Source of the DNA: Paenibacillus cellulositrophicus
GTDB taxonomy: Bacteria > Bacillota > Bacilli > Paenibacillales > Paenibacillaceae
DNA: 64,000 nucleotides
Direction of reading: 5' to 3'
NCBI RefSeq assembly: GCF_009363095.1
Contig: NZ_CP045295.1
Span: 1,550,001-1,614,000 of the forward strand
Shown here: positions 33,227 through 42,800 of the stretch, in pieces
Layout of the letters: every line of letters begins with the position of its first letter
Position numbering within the stretch: position 1 is the first letter of the stretch
Notes under the pieces: generated by a model
Database searches by the model: none
Told to the model about the DNA's origin: nothing
The model's input: only the letters and a program-made list of their open reading frames with translations
Made by a program: the position numbers and the translations under genes

Positions 33227-35458
33227 TCACGCTGCATTCTTCGGTATCTTTTTCATCGCAGCTTTCAATTCCTTCGCATGGGCATGGACGCTTCTCCATT
33301 CCGATTCCGACACCGATGAAGGGCTGTAGCGCGCCTTCTCGAACAGCTGCAGCAGCGGCTCCAGGAAGGATCCGAGCGCCGGGGACCGTCCTTCCCAGCG
33401 GCTGACCGACTCCCGGAGCGTTTCGTCCGCGCCGCGTTTGAGTCCTCTTCGGTGCAGCTGCTTGATCCACCGTTCGGTCATGACGATGACCTTCTGGTCA
33501 GGAGACAGCTTCTGTCCCGTACGAAGCCGGAGCCATCCGAACCGGAGCTGGAGCCGATTCCGCCACAGCACATACACTGCAAACGCTGCGAGGATGAGGA
33601 GGGAAGCGCCGTATACGATTTGCACCGCTGGTCCGCGATCCTGGCTTTGCGCTGCTGCTTGAGGCGCCTGCTCAGGCTGGTCTTCCTCGACTTCCGGCTG
33701 TGCCTCCGGCTCGGCCGGATCTTGCGCCTGGGCGTCATGCGTGAGCAGCGGCATGCTGAAGCCGGGGGTCGCTTCCACCGGAATCCAGCCGTACGGCCCG
33801 AAATAGACCTCGGCCCACGAATGCGCATCGGCATTGGTCACCGTATACACGCCGGAGTCTGAGGTGCCCTGCACGCCTTGGACCTGCACGTCGGCGCTGC
33901 TTCCCTGCACCTGGCCGGGAGCGTACCCTTTGACCCACCGCGCCGGGATGCCGAGGGAACGGGCCATCATCACCATCGAAGTCGAGAAATAATCGCAGTA
34001 TCCTTCCTTGATCTCAAACAGGAAGCTGTCCACGAAATCGTCGCTGACCTTTTTGGACAAGTCGGGCTCGTTTGTATATGTGTAATTCGTTGTTAAATAG
34101 TTTTGAAGCAGACCGATTTTTTCATAAGGCGTTGCTCCGGAAGCCGTCACTTCTTCCGCAAGGTCGCGGGCCCGCTTCGGAAAATCGTTCGGCACCTGCA
34201 GATAGGTGTCCTCGGTCCCTTGGGAGCCGTATAGGTCGGCGAACGACTTCTGGCGGATTTCATCCTCCGAAACGACCGGAACCTCGGACACCACCGTGTA
34301 GGTTTTCGGATAACGGTCCCGCTTTGACTCGGCGGTCCAGCGAAGCTCCGACTGGGAACTGTTCCAGCGGAGGCTGCCTGTATTTTTCCCGTCATCGATA
34401 AGCTCTACTTTGGACAGGTTATACGCACCAAACAAAACGGGGTACTGACTGTCGCTCAGCATCGTAACCGTCTGTCTTACCGTCATCGAATCGCCGGCGG
34501 TTGGTCCATCGCCGGAAAGCTTCGTATCCGCCGTCACCTCATCGGTCTCCCTGCCGGAATTGCGCTCGTCCCCCCAGCCGCTGCCGGTATACAGCCTGCG
34601 GGTCTCCCCTCGCCAATAGCTTCGCTGGTCCGAGCTGATTTCCATCACCGGCGTGTAGTCAAAGTTGAACCCGCTGCCAAGCTTGGTGTCGTTGCGGCTG
34701 TATCCCGAGGAAGTCCGCAGCACCGATTCGGCCGGATCCCCGTCAACGCCGGCCGTGGCAGCCGTCTCACCTTGGACGACCCAAGCCGTGTAGGGATCGG
34801 TCAAGGACGGCGGCACTTCCGGCATGTTGACACCGACCGCAAACACCAGCGAAAAAATGACCGCTACGTTCAGCAGCATTTTTAGCGGGTACTGCCGAAG
34901 ATAGCGCCAGCCATGCGGGTATTTCTGCTGGAAGCGGCGGAAGTGCTCACTGACCAGCCAGCCGAGCGCCGCAAACACCGTCCAGGCGACTTCCTTCCAT
35001 AAATTGTACACGGTGAAGGAATCCAGTATGGAGAATCCCACAATCAGCATGCCTGTGAACACGAGGATTCTGCGCTGATTGTTGACCAGCTTGGCGCTGA
35101 GCAGCAGCAGAATCCAAGCGCCTACGGCAAAACCGAGGTACGGCAGCGCGTTGCCCGTAAACTGCTGAATCCGGTTCGGCAGGCTTCCTGCCGGAAAATA
35201 AATCCAGTACGCGATCATCTCCCGGTGAATGATGTACAGCACGGCGATGCCTTCCAGCACGTACCGGTAAATGCTTTTGATTGGCAGCAAGATTTCGATC
35301 GCCGTGATGACCGTCACGCTGATGATGACGATGGCCGTCGTCTCGCTGTACCAAATGTTGTTCATAAAGTAAATCCACTGCAGCGCCATAATCCACAACC
35401 ACACCAGGGATAAGGTGCGGAAAAACGAAGTGCGCAGCGAATACAGCCAGTTGATCAA
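33227..35458 (-). CDS. membrane transglutaminase-like protein (TgpA/DUF3488 type)
   Basis: A 743-aa protein with about six N-terminal membrane helices (residues about 10-215), a large extracytoplasmic part with the transglutaminase core, a membrane helix near residue 620-640, and a cytoplasmic DUF4129-like tail. Catalytic Cys lies in EGYCDYFSTSMVMMARSLGIPARW and His in DAHSWAEVYFG; the third position is VEATPG with Glu where many relatives have Asp. The TTG at 35458 overlaps the DUF58 gene stop as TTGA. It forms a three-gene unit with moxR and the DUF58 gene, a common trio of unknown task (possibly envelope protein maturation). Confidence 0.88.
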   Translation of the reverse strand: MINWLYSLRTSFFRTLSLVWLWIMALQWIYFMNNIWYSETTAIVIISVTVITAIEILLPIKSIYRYVLEGIAVLYIIHREMIAYWIYFPAGSLPNRIQQFTGNALPYLGFAVGAWILLLLSAKLVNNQRRILVFTGMLIVGFSILDSFTVYNLWKEVAWTVFAALGWLVSEHFRRFQQKYPHGWRYLRQYPLKMLLNVAVIFSLVFAVGVNMPEVPPSLTDPYTAWVVQGETAATAGVDGDPAESVLRTSSGYSRNDTKLGSGFNFDYTPVMEISSDQRSYWRGETRRLYTGSGWGDERNSGRETDEVTADTKLSGDGPTAGDSMTVRQTVTMLSDSQYPVLFGAYNLSKVELIDDGKNTGSLRWNSSQSELRWTAESKRDRYPKTYTVVSEVPVVSEDEIRQKSFADLYGSQGTEDTYLQVPNDFPKRARDLAEEVTASGATPYEKIGLLQNYLTTNYTYTNEPDLSKKVSDDFVDSFLFEIKEGYCDYFSTSMVMMARSLGIPARWVKGYAPGQVQGSSADVQVQGVQGTSDSGVYTVTNADAHSWAEVYFGPYGWIPVEATPGFSMPLLTHDAQAQDPAEPEAQPEVEEDQPEQAPQAAAQSQDRGPAVQIVYGASLLILAAFAVYVLWRNRLQLRFGWLRLRTGQKLSPDQKVIVMTERWIKQLHRRGLKRGADETLRESVSRWEGRSPALGSFLEPLLQLFEKARYSPSSVSESEWRSVHAHAKELKAAMKKIPKNAA

Positions 35459-36702
35459 ACCCTTCCACCCCCTAATGCGGCCGGCAGCTCACTCAGCGAT
35501 TGAATGCTGCACGCAAAGGTTCCGCGGGAAGCGAGCATCGCTCCCCAGCCTTCTACGCCCTTCTCTCGCCCGGAGCTGATCCGGATGTGCGAAGAGCTCA
35601 TGCCCCGGGTTTCAGCCCAGCGCAGAATGTCGAGCACCTGCTGGCCGCTGGCCGGTGAAATGAAAACGAGGAAGGCCCCCGCCGGAAGAAACCGTGCGTT
35701 CTGCTCCAGCTTCGGAAGCAGCTTACCGTATCCGTCGGCGGACAGGTCCACCAGGTGATGCATCATCCGCTGGCGGTCTCCCTGCACGCTGCTTGGCGGA
35801 AACAATTTGAATGCGTCGCCGAGGGTAGCGAGGCCCATGTTCATTCTGCCGCGCCCGCCATACTCGAGCAGGGAAGCCGCTGTGGAAACAGCCAGCTCAA
35901 ACTGCGCGTCGGAGCCGTAGTGAGCCTTCGTGGCGTCCAGCAGAAGCATCGTTTTCGGAACGGAATCGTACTCGAATTCCTTGGATTTCCACTGTCCGGT
36001 CTTCGCGGTAGCGTTCCAGTGAATCCGGGAAATCCGGTCCCCGTACACATAATCGCGGACGCCGTTAATCTGGGTCGTCTCTTTGCGCGAAGCTGCCGAG
36101 GCGGTTTGCGGCCCCGCAAGCGGGGAATTCCGGTCGAACAGCTTCCATGTGGGGATAAACACGGTTCGGGGCATCACGCGGAACTGGCCGGGCACATGAA
36201 AACGGCCTTTATGCTCGATAAAGCCGAAAATATCCTCACTGACACATTCCGTCTCCGTAAAATAATATCTTCCCCGCTCCAGCGGCGGCGTCTGGAACAT
36301 CAGCGTACCGCCGCCTCTGTAATTGGGAATGACGCTTTCCTCAAAAGACCAGGAATCTCCGTTATGCCGCTTCATGACTTCACGGATAATGATATAGGGC
36401 ATCGGCAGAAATCCCGGAATCAAAAAATGGAGCCTGACCTTGATCTGCTCGCCGGCGTGAAGCACGGTGCCTTGTCCCCTTTCGGTGGACAGCTGGCGCG
36501 TTCCCCGCGTCAGCCGGACGCCGCTGATGCCAAGCACGATCAAATACAGCACGATGACGCTGATCATGACAAACAGCATCAGGGACGTCTTGCCCCCCTG
36601 AAACAGAACATAGAACAGGCTGGCGACCCATACGAGCAGTACGGCCCAATACCTCGGGGTTTTGAGTCCGGATCGGATACCGGTTAACAGCCTTGTCATC
36701 AT
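35455..36702 (-). CDS. DUF58-domain membrane protein
   Basis: A 415-aa protein with two N-terminal membrane helices (about 15-60) and the DUF58 block near residue 215-260 (GVRDYVYGDRISRIHWNATAKTGQWKSKEFE), followed by a von Willebrand A-like region with LLLDATKAHYG. It is always found with MoxR ATPases; it may act as an adaptor or substrate. It starts one base before the moxR stop region and overlaps the transglutaminase gene by 4 bases. Confidence 0.9.
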   Translation of the reverse strand: MMTRLLTGIRSGLKTPRYWAVLLVWVASLFYVLFQGGKTSLMLFVMISVIVLYLIVLGISGVRLTRGTRQLSTERGQGTVLHAGEQIKVRLHFLIPGFLPMPYIIIREVMKRHNGDSWSFEESVIPNYRGGGTLMFQTPPLERGRYYFTETECVSEDIFGFIEHKGRFHVPGQFRVMPRTVFIPTWKLFDRNSPLAGPQTASAASRKETTQINGVRDYVYGDRISRIHWNATAKTGQWKSKEFEYDSVPKTMLLLDATKAHYGSDAQFELAVSTAASLLEYGGRGRMNMGLATLGDAFKLFPPSSVQGDRQRMMHHLVDLSADGYGKLLPKLEQNARFLPAGAFLVFISPASGQQVLDILRWAETRGMSSSHIRISSGREKGVEGWGAMLASRGTFACSIQSLSELPAALGGGRV

Positions 36703-37659
36703 TTATCGCTCCATCGCTACAGGCACATGCACCTGCTGAAGGATGTTTTTCAGCACGGATTCCGGACTGACGTTGTCCAGCCGGGACTCCGGACGAAGGA
36801 TGATGCGGTGGGCGAGAACATAAGGAGCGAGCGTCTTAATATCGTCCGGAAGGACGTACTCCCGCTGCTGCAGGAAAGCAAACGCCTTAACCGCGTTCAG
36901 GAACGACAGGGAAGCGCGCGGGCTGGCTCCGAGCAGGACGGAGGCATGCTCCCGGGTACGGCGTACGATGCTCAGCAGATAGTCCGTCACCGCCTCGTCG
37001 ATATAAATGCTGCGGATTTCATGCTGCATCTCCGCGATCTGTTCCATGTTGGTCACCGGAGTCAGCCGGTCGACCGGCTGGCCCTGCTTGTGCTGGTACA
37101 GCAGGCTTTTTTCCGTGGCCGCGTCGGGGTAGCCGAGGCTGATCTTCATCATAAAACGGTCAAGCTGCGCTTCGGGCAGCATGTAAGTGCCTTCAAAGTC
37201 GATCGGATTCTGGGTGGCGCACAGCATAAACGGACGGGGAAGCTCATACGTTTCGCCGTCCACCGTCACGTTGCGCTCTTCCATAACCTCAAGCAGGGCC
37301 GACTGGGTCTTCGTCGTGGCCCGGTTAATTTCGTCAGCCAGAAGAATGTTGGTCATCACCGGACCCGGACGGAAGTAGAACCGCTCCTCGCGCGGATGAA
37401 ATACGGAAACGCCGGTAATATCGCTCGGCAGAATGTCCGGGTTGCACTGGACACGCCGGTAATCGCCGCTCATGGACCGGGCGAGCGCCTTGATGAGCTG
37501 CGTCTTCCCCGTTCCGGGTACATCTTCGATCAAAACATGCCCTTCGGCCAGCAGAGCAGTTAGAAGGAGCTGTATTTCAAATGATTTTCCCAATATGCAA
37601 GATTCGAGATTAGATCTTACTGCTGCAATAATGTGAAGAAATTCGCTGCGTACGGGCAT
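36703..37659 (-). CDS. MoxR-family AAA+ ATPase
   Basis: A 318-aa chaperone-like ATPase. Walker A is EDVPGTGKTQLIKAL near residue 43, Walker B is ILLADEINRATTKTQSALLEVMEE, sensor 1 is CATQNPIDFEGTY, and sensor 2/arginine region is GASPRASLSFLNAVKA. The ATG at 37659 follows TAGGAGGAA. It heads the moxR-DUF58-transglutaminase operon. Function is inferred from the family; no substrate is known. Confidence 0.93.
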   Translation of the reverse strand: MPVRSEFLHIIAAVRSNLESCILGKSFEIQLLLTALLAEGHVLIEDVPGTGKTQLIKALARSMSGDYRRVQCNPDILPSDITGVSVFHPREERFYFRPGPVMTNILLADEINRATTKTQSALLEVMEERNVTVDGETYELPRPFMLCATQNPIDFEGTYMLPEAQLDRFMMKISLGYPDAATEKSLLYQHKQGQPVDRLTPVTNMEQIAEMQHEIRSIYIDEAVTDYLLSIVRRTREHASVLLGASPRASLSFLNAVKAFAFLQQREYVLPDDIKTLAPYVLAHRIILRPESRLDNVSPESVLKNILQQVHVPVAMER

Positions 37660-37853
37660 ATCAGTTCCTCCTAGAATTCGTAATCAATGAACATGCTCGC
37701 AGATGCGTTCACTGGTAAATCGATAACATCGTAAAATAGCTGGATACATATAAGTATATATTTTACATTGTACATGAAGGAAGAACAGAAAGTATATTGG
37801 GCACATTTCCTAAAATCGTCGTATACCCCCACATACCCGCCGAAATGAACGGC

Positions 37854-37889
37854 AAAACACCCCGGAATACACAATTCCGGGGTGTTTAT
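37854..37889. terminator. terminator after the spoVA genes
   Basis: AAACACCCCGGAAT and ATTCCGGGGTGTTT are perfect arms around a 6-base loop. On the minus strand TTTT follows, which fits the end of spoVAE (stop at 37945). Confidence 0.8.
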
Positions 37890-37944
37890 TCGGGCATACC
37901 ATTTTCAGTTCAAGCAAAGAAATGCAAACGGCGGATTGGTGGAA

Positions 37945-38295
37945 TTACCCGCGGGGACGGACGAACAGCGCGGCGATAAACGAAAAGATGATCGCCGCCG
38001 ATATCCCCGCGCTGGTGACCTCGAAGATGCCTGTCACAACCCCGATCCAGCCGTCCCTCTGAAGCTCCGATAGCGCTCCGTGAACAAGCGAGCTGCCGAA
38101 GCTGGTGATGGGAACGGAAGCGCCGGCACCGGCAAATTTGACAAGGGGATCGTACCAGCCGAGACCGTCAGCCACCGCTCCCGCCACCACCAGCGTACTC
38201 ATCGTATGCGCCGGCGTCATCTTGAACAAGTCCATCATGAGCTGGCCGATGACACAAATCAGACCGCCGATAATAAACGCCCATAAAAACTGCAT
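37945..38295 (-). CDS. spoVAE: stage V sporulation protein AE (SpoVAE/AEb)
   Basis: A 116-aa membrane protein of the SpoVA channel for dipicolinic acid uptake into the forespore and release on germination. It has three to four membrane segments and the family sequence GGLICVIGQLMMDLFKMTPAHTMSTLVV, similar to the start of SpoVAC. The ATG at 38295 follows GGAGGAT. It lies three bases after spoVAD. Confidence 0.93.
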   Translation of the reverse strand: MQFLWAFIIGGLICVIGQLMMDLFKMTPAHTMSTLVVAGAVADGLGWYDPLVKFAGAGASVPITSFGSSLVHGALSELQRDGWIGVVTGIFEVTSAGISAAIIFSFIAALFVRPRG

Positions 38296-38298
38296 TGG

Positions 38299-39321
38299 TT
38301 AATCCTCCATTTCCAGCGCTACGGCGTGGGCGATGCACGGAATGCTCTCTCCCTGCTGAACCGACAAGGGGGAGTGCAGCGAGCCGGTCGCCACGACCAG
38401 CACTTTATGTAATTCGCGTTGTAACATCCGTTTGACCAAATGGCCATAGGTCACCGCCGCCGAGCAGCCGCAGCCGCTTCCTCCGGCCAGGACGGCCTTC
38501 TGCTTCTCACGGTTATAAATCATGAGCCCGCAATCGCCGAATTTCGTCTCGTCCATCTGGTAGCCTTCCTTCTCCAGCAGCTCCTTCGCAATCGGCAGAC
38601 CGACCGAAGCGAGATCGCCGGTCACAATCAAGTCATAATAATCGGGAGACAGCCCCGTATCCCGGAAATGCGCGGCGATCGTGTCGGCAGCGGCCGGCGC
38701 CATCGCCGCGCCCATATTGAACGGATCTTTGACCCCAAGGTCCATGATCCTGCCGATGGTCGCCCGGGCGATCCTCGGGCCGGTTTGGCCCTGTCCGCCT
38801 TTGGCGATGACGCCGCAGCCCGCCCCGGTGACCGTGTATTGGGCGGTCGGCGGCTTCTGCGAGCCGTATTCGGTCGGATACCGGAACTGCTTTTCGGCCG
38901 TGCAGTTATGGCTGCCCGTTCCGGCCATCACGCGTTCCGCGGCCCCCGTGTCGACCATCAGGGCGGAAATCGCCAGGCTTTCCATGGACGTCGAGCAGGC
39001 CCCGAATACGCCCAGGTATGGCACGCCAAGCTTGCGGGCGGAGAACGTGCTGCTGATGATCTGGTTCATCAGATCCCCGCCAACATAGAACTGGATCTGT
39101 TCCTTGTCCAGGCCCGACTTGATGACGGCAAGCTGGGCGGCCTGCTCCAGCAGCCTCCGCTCCGCTTTCTCCCAGGTTTTCTCATTGATTTCGAGATTAT
39201 CGTACACATAATCGAAATCTGGAGACAGCGGACCTTGTCCCTCATCAGGACCGACGACGGCGGCGCTTCCGATCAGAACGGGCCGGGTGTCAAACTCCCA
39301 GGTCTGGCCGGTCAGCTTCAT
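38299..39321 (-). CDS. spoVAD: stage V sporulation protein AD
   Basis: A 340-aa soluble thiolase-like protein that binds dipicolinic acid on the membrane face of the SpoVA channel. Blocks such as GVFGACSTSMESLAISALMVD, PPTAQYTVTGAGCGVIA and GGSGCGCSAAVTYGHL are typical. The ATG at 39321 overlaps the spoVAC stop as ATGA. Expression in the forespore under sigma-G is expected from the family; I did not find a clear sigma-G promoter. Confidence 0.96.
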   Translation of the reverse strand: MKLTGQTWEFDTRPVLIGSAAVVGPDEGQGPLSPDFDYVYDNLEINEKTWEKAERRLLEQAAQLAVIKSGLDKEQIQFYVGGDLMNQIISSTFSARKLGVPYLGVFGACSTSMESLAISALMVDTGAAERVMAGTGSHNCTAEKQFRYPTEYGSQKPPTAQYTVTGAGCGVIAKGGQGQTGPRIARATIGRIMDLGVKDPFNMGAAMAPAAADTIAAHFRDTGLSPDYYDLIVTGDLASVGLPIAKELLEKEGYQMDETKFGDCGLMIYNREKQKAVLAGGSGCGCSAAVTYGHLVKRMLQRELHKVLVVATGSLHSPLSVQQGESIPCIAHAVALEMED

Positions 39322-39821
39322 GGCTGATGCACTCCCTGGATGCCGAAGATGGCGTAGACGAGTCCCACGACGAAGGCGGCGACGGTTCCAAACACGATCA
39401 CAGAGCCGGCGAGCTTGAACATGTTGGCCCCGACGCCAAGGACATAGCCTTCCGCTTTATGCTCAAGCGCCGCCGAGCACATGGAGTTGGCGAAGCCCGT
39501 AACCGGTACCGCCGTGCCCGCTCCGGCCCATTGGGCGATTTTGTCGTACACGCCAAAGCTGGTCAGGATGACCGATATAATAATGAGCACCGCAACGGTC
39601 GGATTGCCCGCTTCTTTGACCGTCATGTCAAACCAGCTCATGAACGCCCGCTGAATCGCTTGTCCGATCAAACAGATCAAGCCGCCGACCACAAAAGCAC
39701 TTACGCAGTTTTTGAATGTGCTGCGCGAAGGAGAATGCTTTTTGCTAATGGATTTATATTCCTCGGGCGTCAAGGAATCGATCTTGAATCCGGTTCCCCT
39801 GTTCTTCGTATTGGCAGGCAT
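39318..39821 (-). CDS. spoVAC: stage V sporulation protein AC
   Basis: A 167-aa membrane protein of the SpoVA channel, with mechanosensitive properties in Bacillus. It starts MPANTKNRGTG and has four to five membrane helices (SAFVVGGLICLIGQAIQRAF; VAVLIIISVILTSFGVYDKI; SVIVFGTVAAFVVGLVYAIF). I chose the ATG at 39821 because AGGAGG lies 8 bases upstream. It is the first of three spoVA genes here. Relatives spoVAA, AB, AEa and AF are not in this window. Confidence 0.94.
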   Translation of the reverse strand: MPANTKNRGTGFKIDSLTPEEYKSISKKHSPSRSTFKNCVSAFVVGGLICLIGQAIQRAFMSWFDMTVKEAGNPTVAVLIIISVILTSFGVYDKIAQWAGAGTAVPVTGFANSMCSAALEHKAEGYVLGVGANMFKLAGSVIVFGTVAAFVVGLVYAIFGIQGVHQP

Positions 39822-39979
39822 TACAGGCACCTCCTATTCATCATTCCTTTTCATTATTTGTCATTTGCAGGAGAGTTATGTATGTTATGCGGAGGCGGGC
39901 AGCAAACAGCGCCAGGCAGCCGGGCGCTAATATTTGAAACCTGGCGGCTGTTTAATGAGGGCTATCCATGGCAGGCGGA

Positions 39980-40072
39980 TTATAATAAGAAGAGAAGCAC
40001 AATGACCAGTAAAATCAACAATACGAGGATCAGGATGTTTTCTTGGCGGCGATCCATGTGTATCGGTTCCAT
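39980..40072 (-). CDS. 30-aa single-helix membrane protein
   Basis: An open frame of 31 codons starting at the ATG at 40072, with AAGGAG 7 bases upstream. The product begins MEPIHMDRRQEN and ends in an uninterrupted hydrophobic helix of Ile, Leu and Val reaching the C-terminus, so a membrane peptide is likely. A longer reading (to 40210) would pass the ribosome site and is not favoured. I do not recognise a family. The nearest upstream neighbour on the strand is the M42 peptidase region, and the next gene downstream is spoVAC, which suggests but does not show a sporulation role. Confidence 0.55.
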   Translation of the reverse strand: MEPIHMDRRQENILILVLLILLVIVLLFLL

Positions 40073-40332
40073 AACCAGGCTCCTTCCGGCTGACATCAGG
40101 GCATCCGTCCAGGATATCCTATTCATCAGGTTCGCCATTTGTGCTTCTGCCCGCCGGACGTGGACATTCGGATCAAGTGGGGTCATACTAAGGAGTGTAG
40201 CCAACTGCATAGAATGAACTAAAGAAATGAATATTATAGGCCTCTAAAGGTCGTAATAGCAGGAAGTTCAGTGCAAAACTTTGGTTCAATCTATATACAT
40301 AACCACTTTCATGATAAAGGAGATAAGGTACG

Positions 40333-41406
40333 ATGGATCAAAAAACGAAAGATATGTTCCGCAAACTGACGGAATTCCCCGCGGCTTCCGGATTTGAAAA
40401 AGACCTGCGCGCATATTTCAAGGAGGCGGTGAACCCGTTCACGAACGAGTTCGTACAGGATCGGCTCGGCAGTCTGTTCGGCGTCCTCCGCGGGGATGAG
40501 AACGGCCCGAAAGTCATGGTGGCCGGCCATTTTGACGAGGTCGGTTTCCTGGTCACCGGCATTACCGAAGCCGGAATGGTGCGCTTTCAGCCGCTCGGCG
40601 GCTGGTGGAGCCAAGCCGTGCTCTCCCAGCGGCTGCAGATCATCACGCCTAACGGTCCGGTATTCGGGGTCGTCGGATCGACGCCGACCCATCTGCTGGA
40701 CGAATCGCAGCGCAGCAAACCGGTGGACATCAAAGCCATGTACATCGACATCGGTGCGGATAACCGCGAGGAAGCCGAATCCTTCGGCATCCGTCCGGGG
40801 CTTCAGGTGCTGCCAGTCTGCGAATTCACGCCGCTGGCCAATCCGAAGAAAATCATGGCCAAAGCCTGGGACAACCGCTACGGGGTCGGCCTTGCAATCG
40901 AACTGCTGGAGGCGCTCCACCAGGAGAAGCTGCCGAATACGCTGTACTGCGGCGCAACGGTTCAGGAAGAGCTGGGACTGCGCGGCGCACGCACGTCGGC
41001 CAACCTCATCCAGCCGGATATTTTCTTCGCGCTGGATGCGAGCGCAGCCAACGATATGACCGGCGACAAGAGTGCCTTTGGCCATATCGGACAGGGAGCG
41101 CTGCTGCGCATATTCGACCCGACGATGATCACCCACCGCGGACTCGTGGAATATGTGCAGGATACGGCGGATACCCACAACATTAAGTATCAGTATTTCG
41201 TATCCCCTGGCGGCACGGACGCCGGGCAGGTGCATTTGAGCGGAATCGGCGTGCCGTCTACCGTCATCGGCATTTGTGCCCGCTACATTCATACGTCTTC
41301 GTCGATTATCCATACCGACGATTACGATGCAGCCAAGGAGCTGCTGACCAAGCTGGTTAAAGGCCTCGACCGCACGACGCTGAACACCATTATCGAAAAT
41401 GCCTGA
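40333..41406 (+). CDS. M42-family metallo-aminopeptidase
   Basis: A 357-aa cocatalytic dizinc aminopeptidase of the M42 (glutamyl aminopeptidase/FrvX/YsdC) family. Metal ligands and the catalytic Glu are visible in [38 protein letters not shown] and [11 protein letters not shown], and the last His lies in [15 protein letters not shown]. The ATG follows AAAGGAGAT. Often misnamed endoglucanase. It likely trims peptides as a large oligomer in the cytoplasm. Confidence 0.93.
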   Translation: MDQKTKDMFRKLTEFPAASGFEKDLRAYFKEAVNPFTNEFVQDRLGSLFGVLRGDENGPKVMVAGHFDEVGFLVTGITEAGMVRFQPLGGWWSQAVLSQRLQIITPNGPVFGVVGSTPTHLLDESQRSKPVDIKAMYIDIGADNREEAESFGIRPGLQVLPVCEFTPLANPKKIMAKAWDNRYGVGLAIELLEALHQEKLPNTLYCGATVQEELGLRGARTSANLIQPDIFFALDASAANDMTGDKSAFGHIGQGALLRIFDPTMITHRGLVEYVQDTADTHNIKYQYFVSPGGTDAGQVHLSGIGVPSTVIGICARYIHTSSSIIHTDDYDAAKELLTKLVKGLDRTTLNTIIENA

Positions 41407-41490
41407 AGCACGGTTGTCCCTCCGGCGGCGAAAGCTCATTGCTTGCTAAACAGCAGGCTTCCCCGTCCAAAGTTCCGACACGGTAACACG

Positions 41491-41541
41491 AAAAAGCCTG
41501 CGCGCTCCAAATCTCAGAGTTGGAGCGACGCAGGCTTTTGT
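41491..41541. terminator. bidirectional terminator between peptidase and FMN reductase genes
   Basis: AAAAAGCCTGCG and CGCAGGCTTTT-like arms (with inner GCTCCAA/TTGGAGC) form a long stem with A- and T-runs on either side. Confidence 0.85.
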
Positions 41542-41565
41542 ATTAGGAAATCCGGTTATCTAAAC

Positions 41566-42147
41566 TTACCTGAACCCGTTCATGCCATTTGCAGCTGCCT
41601 CTCGTACAGCCTCTTCCAGCTTCCCGAGCATGCCCTTCAGCCTCTCGTTCAGCTCCTCATCCTTAATCTCTCCGCCCCGGAGCTTCTGATTGAGGAAAGG
41701 TACCGTGAAAGACCCGCCCTCCACCAGGTCAGCCGTCATCATCCTAAGGGTCATCTGAAGGGACTCATGCGCCTTCTCTCCACCGGTTTCCATCGGCGAT
41801 CCGCTGACGACAGCGACAGGCTTGTAGACGAATTCTCCGGACGATACCAGCCAGTCGAGCGCGTTTTTCAGCACGCCGGGCACGCCATGGGCATATTCGG
41901 GGGTGCTGATGATCACGCCGTCCGCCTGACGGAGCGTGTCACGAAGCCGTGCCACCGAAGGGGCCGGGTCGTCTCCATCCATATCCGGGTTAAAATGGGG
42001 CAGGTCTCCGATGCCTTCAAATATCGAAATCACCATCGTTTCCGGCGCCAGTGGATAGAGGGCGTGAATCAGGCTCGTATTGGACGATTGTCTCCGGAGG
42101 CTTCCGGAAATCGCCGTGATCTTTACAGGACTTGAATTCAAAGGCAT
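41566..42147 (-). CDS. NADPH-dependent FMN reductase
   Basis: A 193-aa flavodoxin-fold reductase. The FMN phosphate loop is SGSLRRQSSNTSLIHAL near residues 14-30, and STPEYAHGVPGVLKNALDWLVS is the typical second FMN-binding block. It resembles azoreductase, chromate reductase and YwqN-like proteins. The physiological substrate is unknown. The ATG follows AAAGGACG, and the gene is divergent from the LytTR regulator. Confidence 0.88.
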   Translation of the reverse strand: MPLNSSPVKITAISGSLRRQSSNTSLIHALYPLAPETMVISIFEGIGDLPHFNPDMDGDDPAPSVARLRDTLRQADGVIISTPEYAHGVPGVLKNALDWLVSSGEFVYKPVAVVSGSPMETGGEKAHESLQMTLRMMTADLVEGGSFTVPFLNQKLRGGEIKDEELNERLKGMLGKLEEAVREAAANGMNGFR

Positions 42148-42317
42148 TCGTCCTTTCTCGGTTTGACATTGGCGGGCGACCGCGCTTGCCGCAGCCGCCT
42201 ATGACCATTGTGGCCGTAATGAAAAATTTGGTCAATACCGCGAGCGCTTTTGTCCAAGTTCACAAAAAAAATCATAAAATTCACAAATTTACTCTTATGC
42301 AGGAAGAAAAAGTGTGG

Positions 42318-42336
42318 TAGAATGAAAGCGCTAACA
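42318..42336 (+). promoter_or_regulatory. putative -10 with an overlapping cre site upstream of the LytTR gene
   Basis: TAGAAT (42318-42323), preceded by TGTGG, looks like an extended -10. TGAAAGCGCTAACA (42323-42336) fits the cre consensus at every position and covers the expected transcription start, the position where CcpA represses. No good -35 is seen. Confidence 0.65.
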
Positions 42337-42369
42337 CTTTATCATCTTCTAAAAGGGGGCTTTGGTAAG

Positions 42370-42723
42370 ATGACTTCATCCGACAAGGTGCTGCAGGAAT
42401 ATCATCAATTTGATCCGGTGACGGACGCGTTTTTCTTTAAGGTCGGCGGTCAGGGACAGGTTATTTTCCACGGCAGAAACTATATTATCAAGAAACGGTT
42501 AACCAGCCAGGAAATTTCCGCTTTGATCTCGCAGCCCAATTTTGTCCGAGCCGCATCCAACATCCATGTCAACGTGAATAAAATTACTTCCTTTGAAGGC
42601 AACGTCCTTCACTTCCGCGATGATTTTGCTTACCCCCGCACCATTTCCGTTTCCAAACGCATTTTGGAGCAGATTAAGAAACGGATGTCCAGCCCGCTGA
42701 CGGATATGACGCTGAAGAAATAA
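42370..42723 (+). CDS. stand-alone LytTR DNA-binding protein
   Basis: A 117-aa protein, most of it a LytTR domain: DAFFFKVGGQGQVIFHGRNYIIKKRLTSQEISALIS leads to the typical FVRAASNIHVNVNKITSFEGNVLHFRDD. There is no receiver or membrane domain. I chose the ATG at 42370, about 10 bases after AAGGGGG. Earlier starts (42250, 42322) lie at or before the likely transcription start. It should act as a regulator directly controlled by CcpA; its targets are unknown. Confidence 0.82.
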   Translation: MTSSDKVLQEYHQFDPVTDAFFFKVGGQGQVIFHGRNYIIKKRLTSQEISALISQPNFVRAASNIHVNVNKITSFEGNVLHFRDDFAYPRTISVSKRILEQIKKRMSSPLTDMTLKK

Positions 42724-42754
42724 CACAAACCAAAATCAAGGGGTCATCACAGAA

Positions 42755-42799
42755 AAAAGCAGCAGTTGGCCGGGCTTTCCGGACACTGCCGCTTTTTTT
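42755..42799 (+). terminator. terminator after the LytTR gene
   Basis: AAAAGCAGCAGT pairs with ACTGCCGCTTTT (one unpaired base on each side) around a CCGG-containing loop. TTTTTT follows. Confidence 0.8.
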
Positions 42800-42800
42800 A

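Noticed and set aside
40074..40210. longer 76-aa version of the 30-aa membrane protein
   Set aside because: The added part precedes a good ribosome site and has no conserved character.
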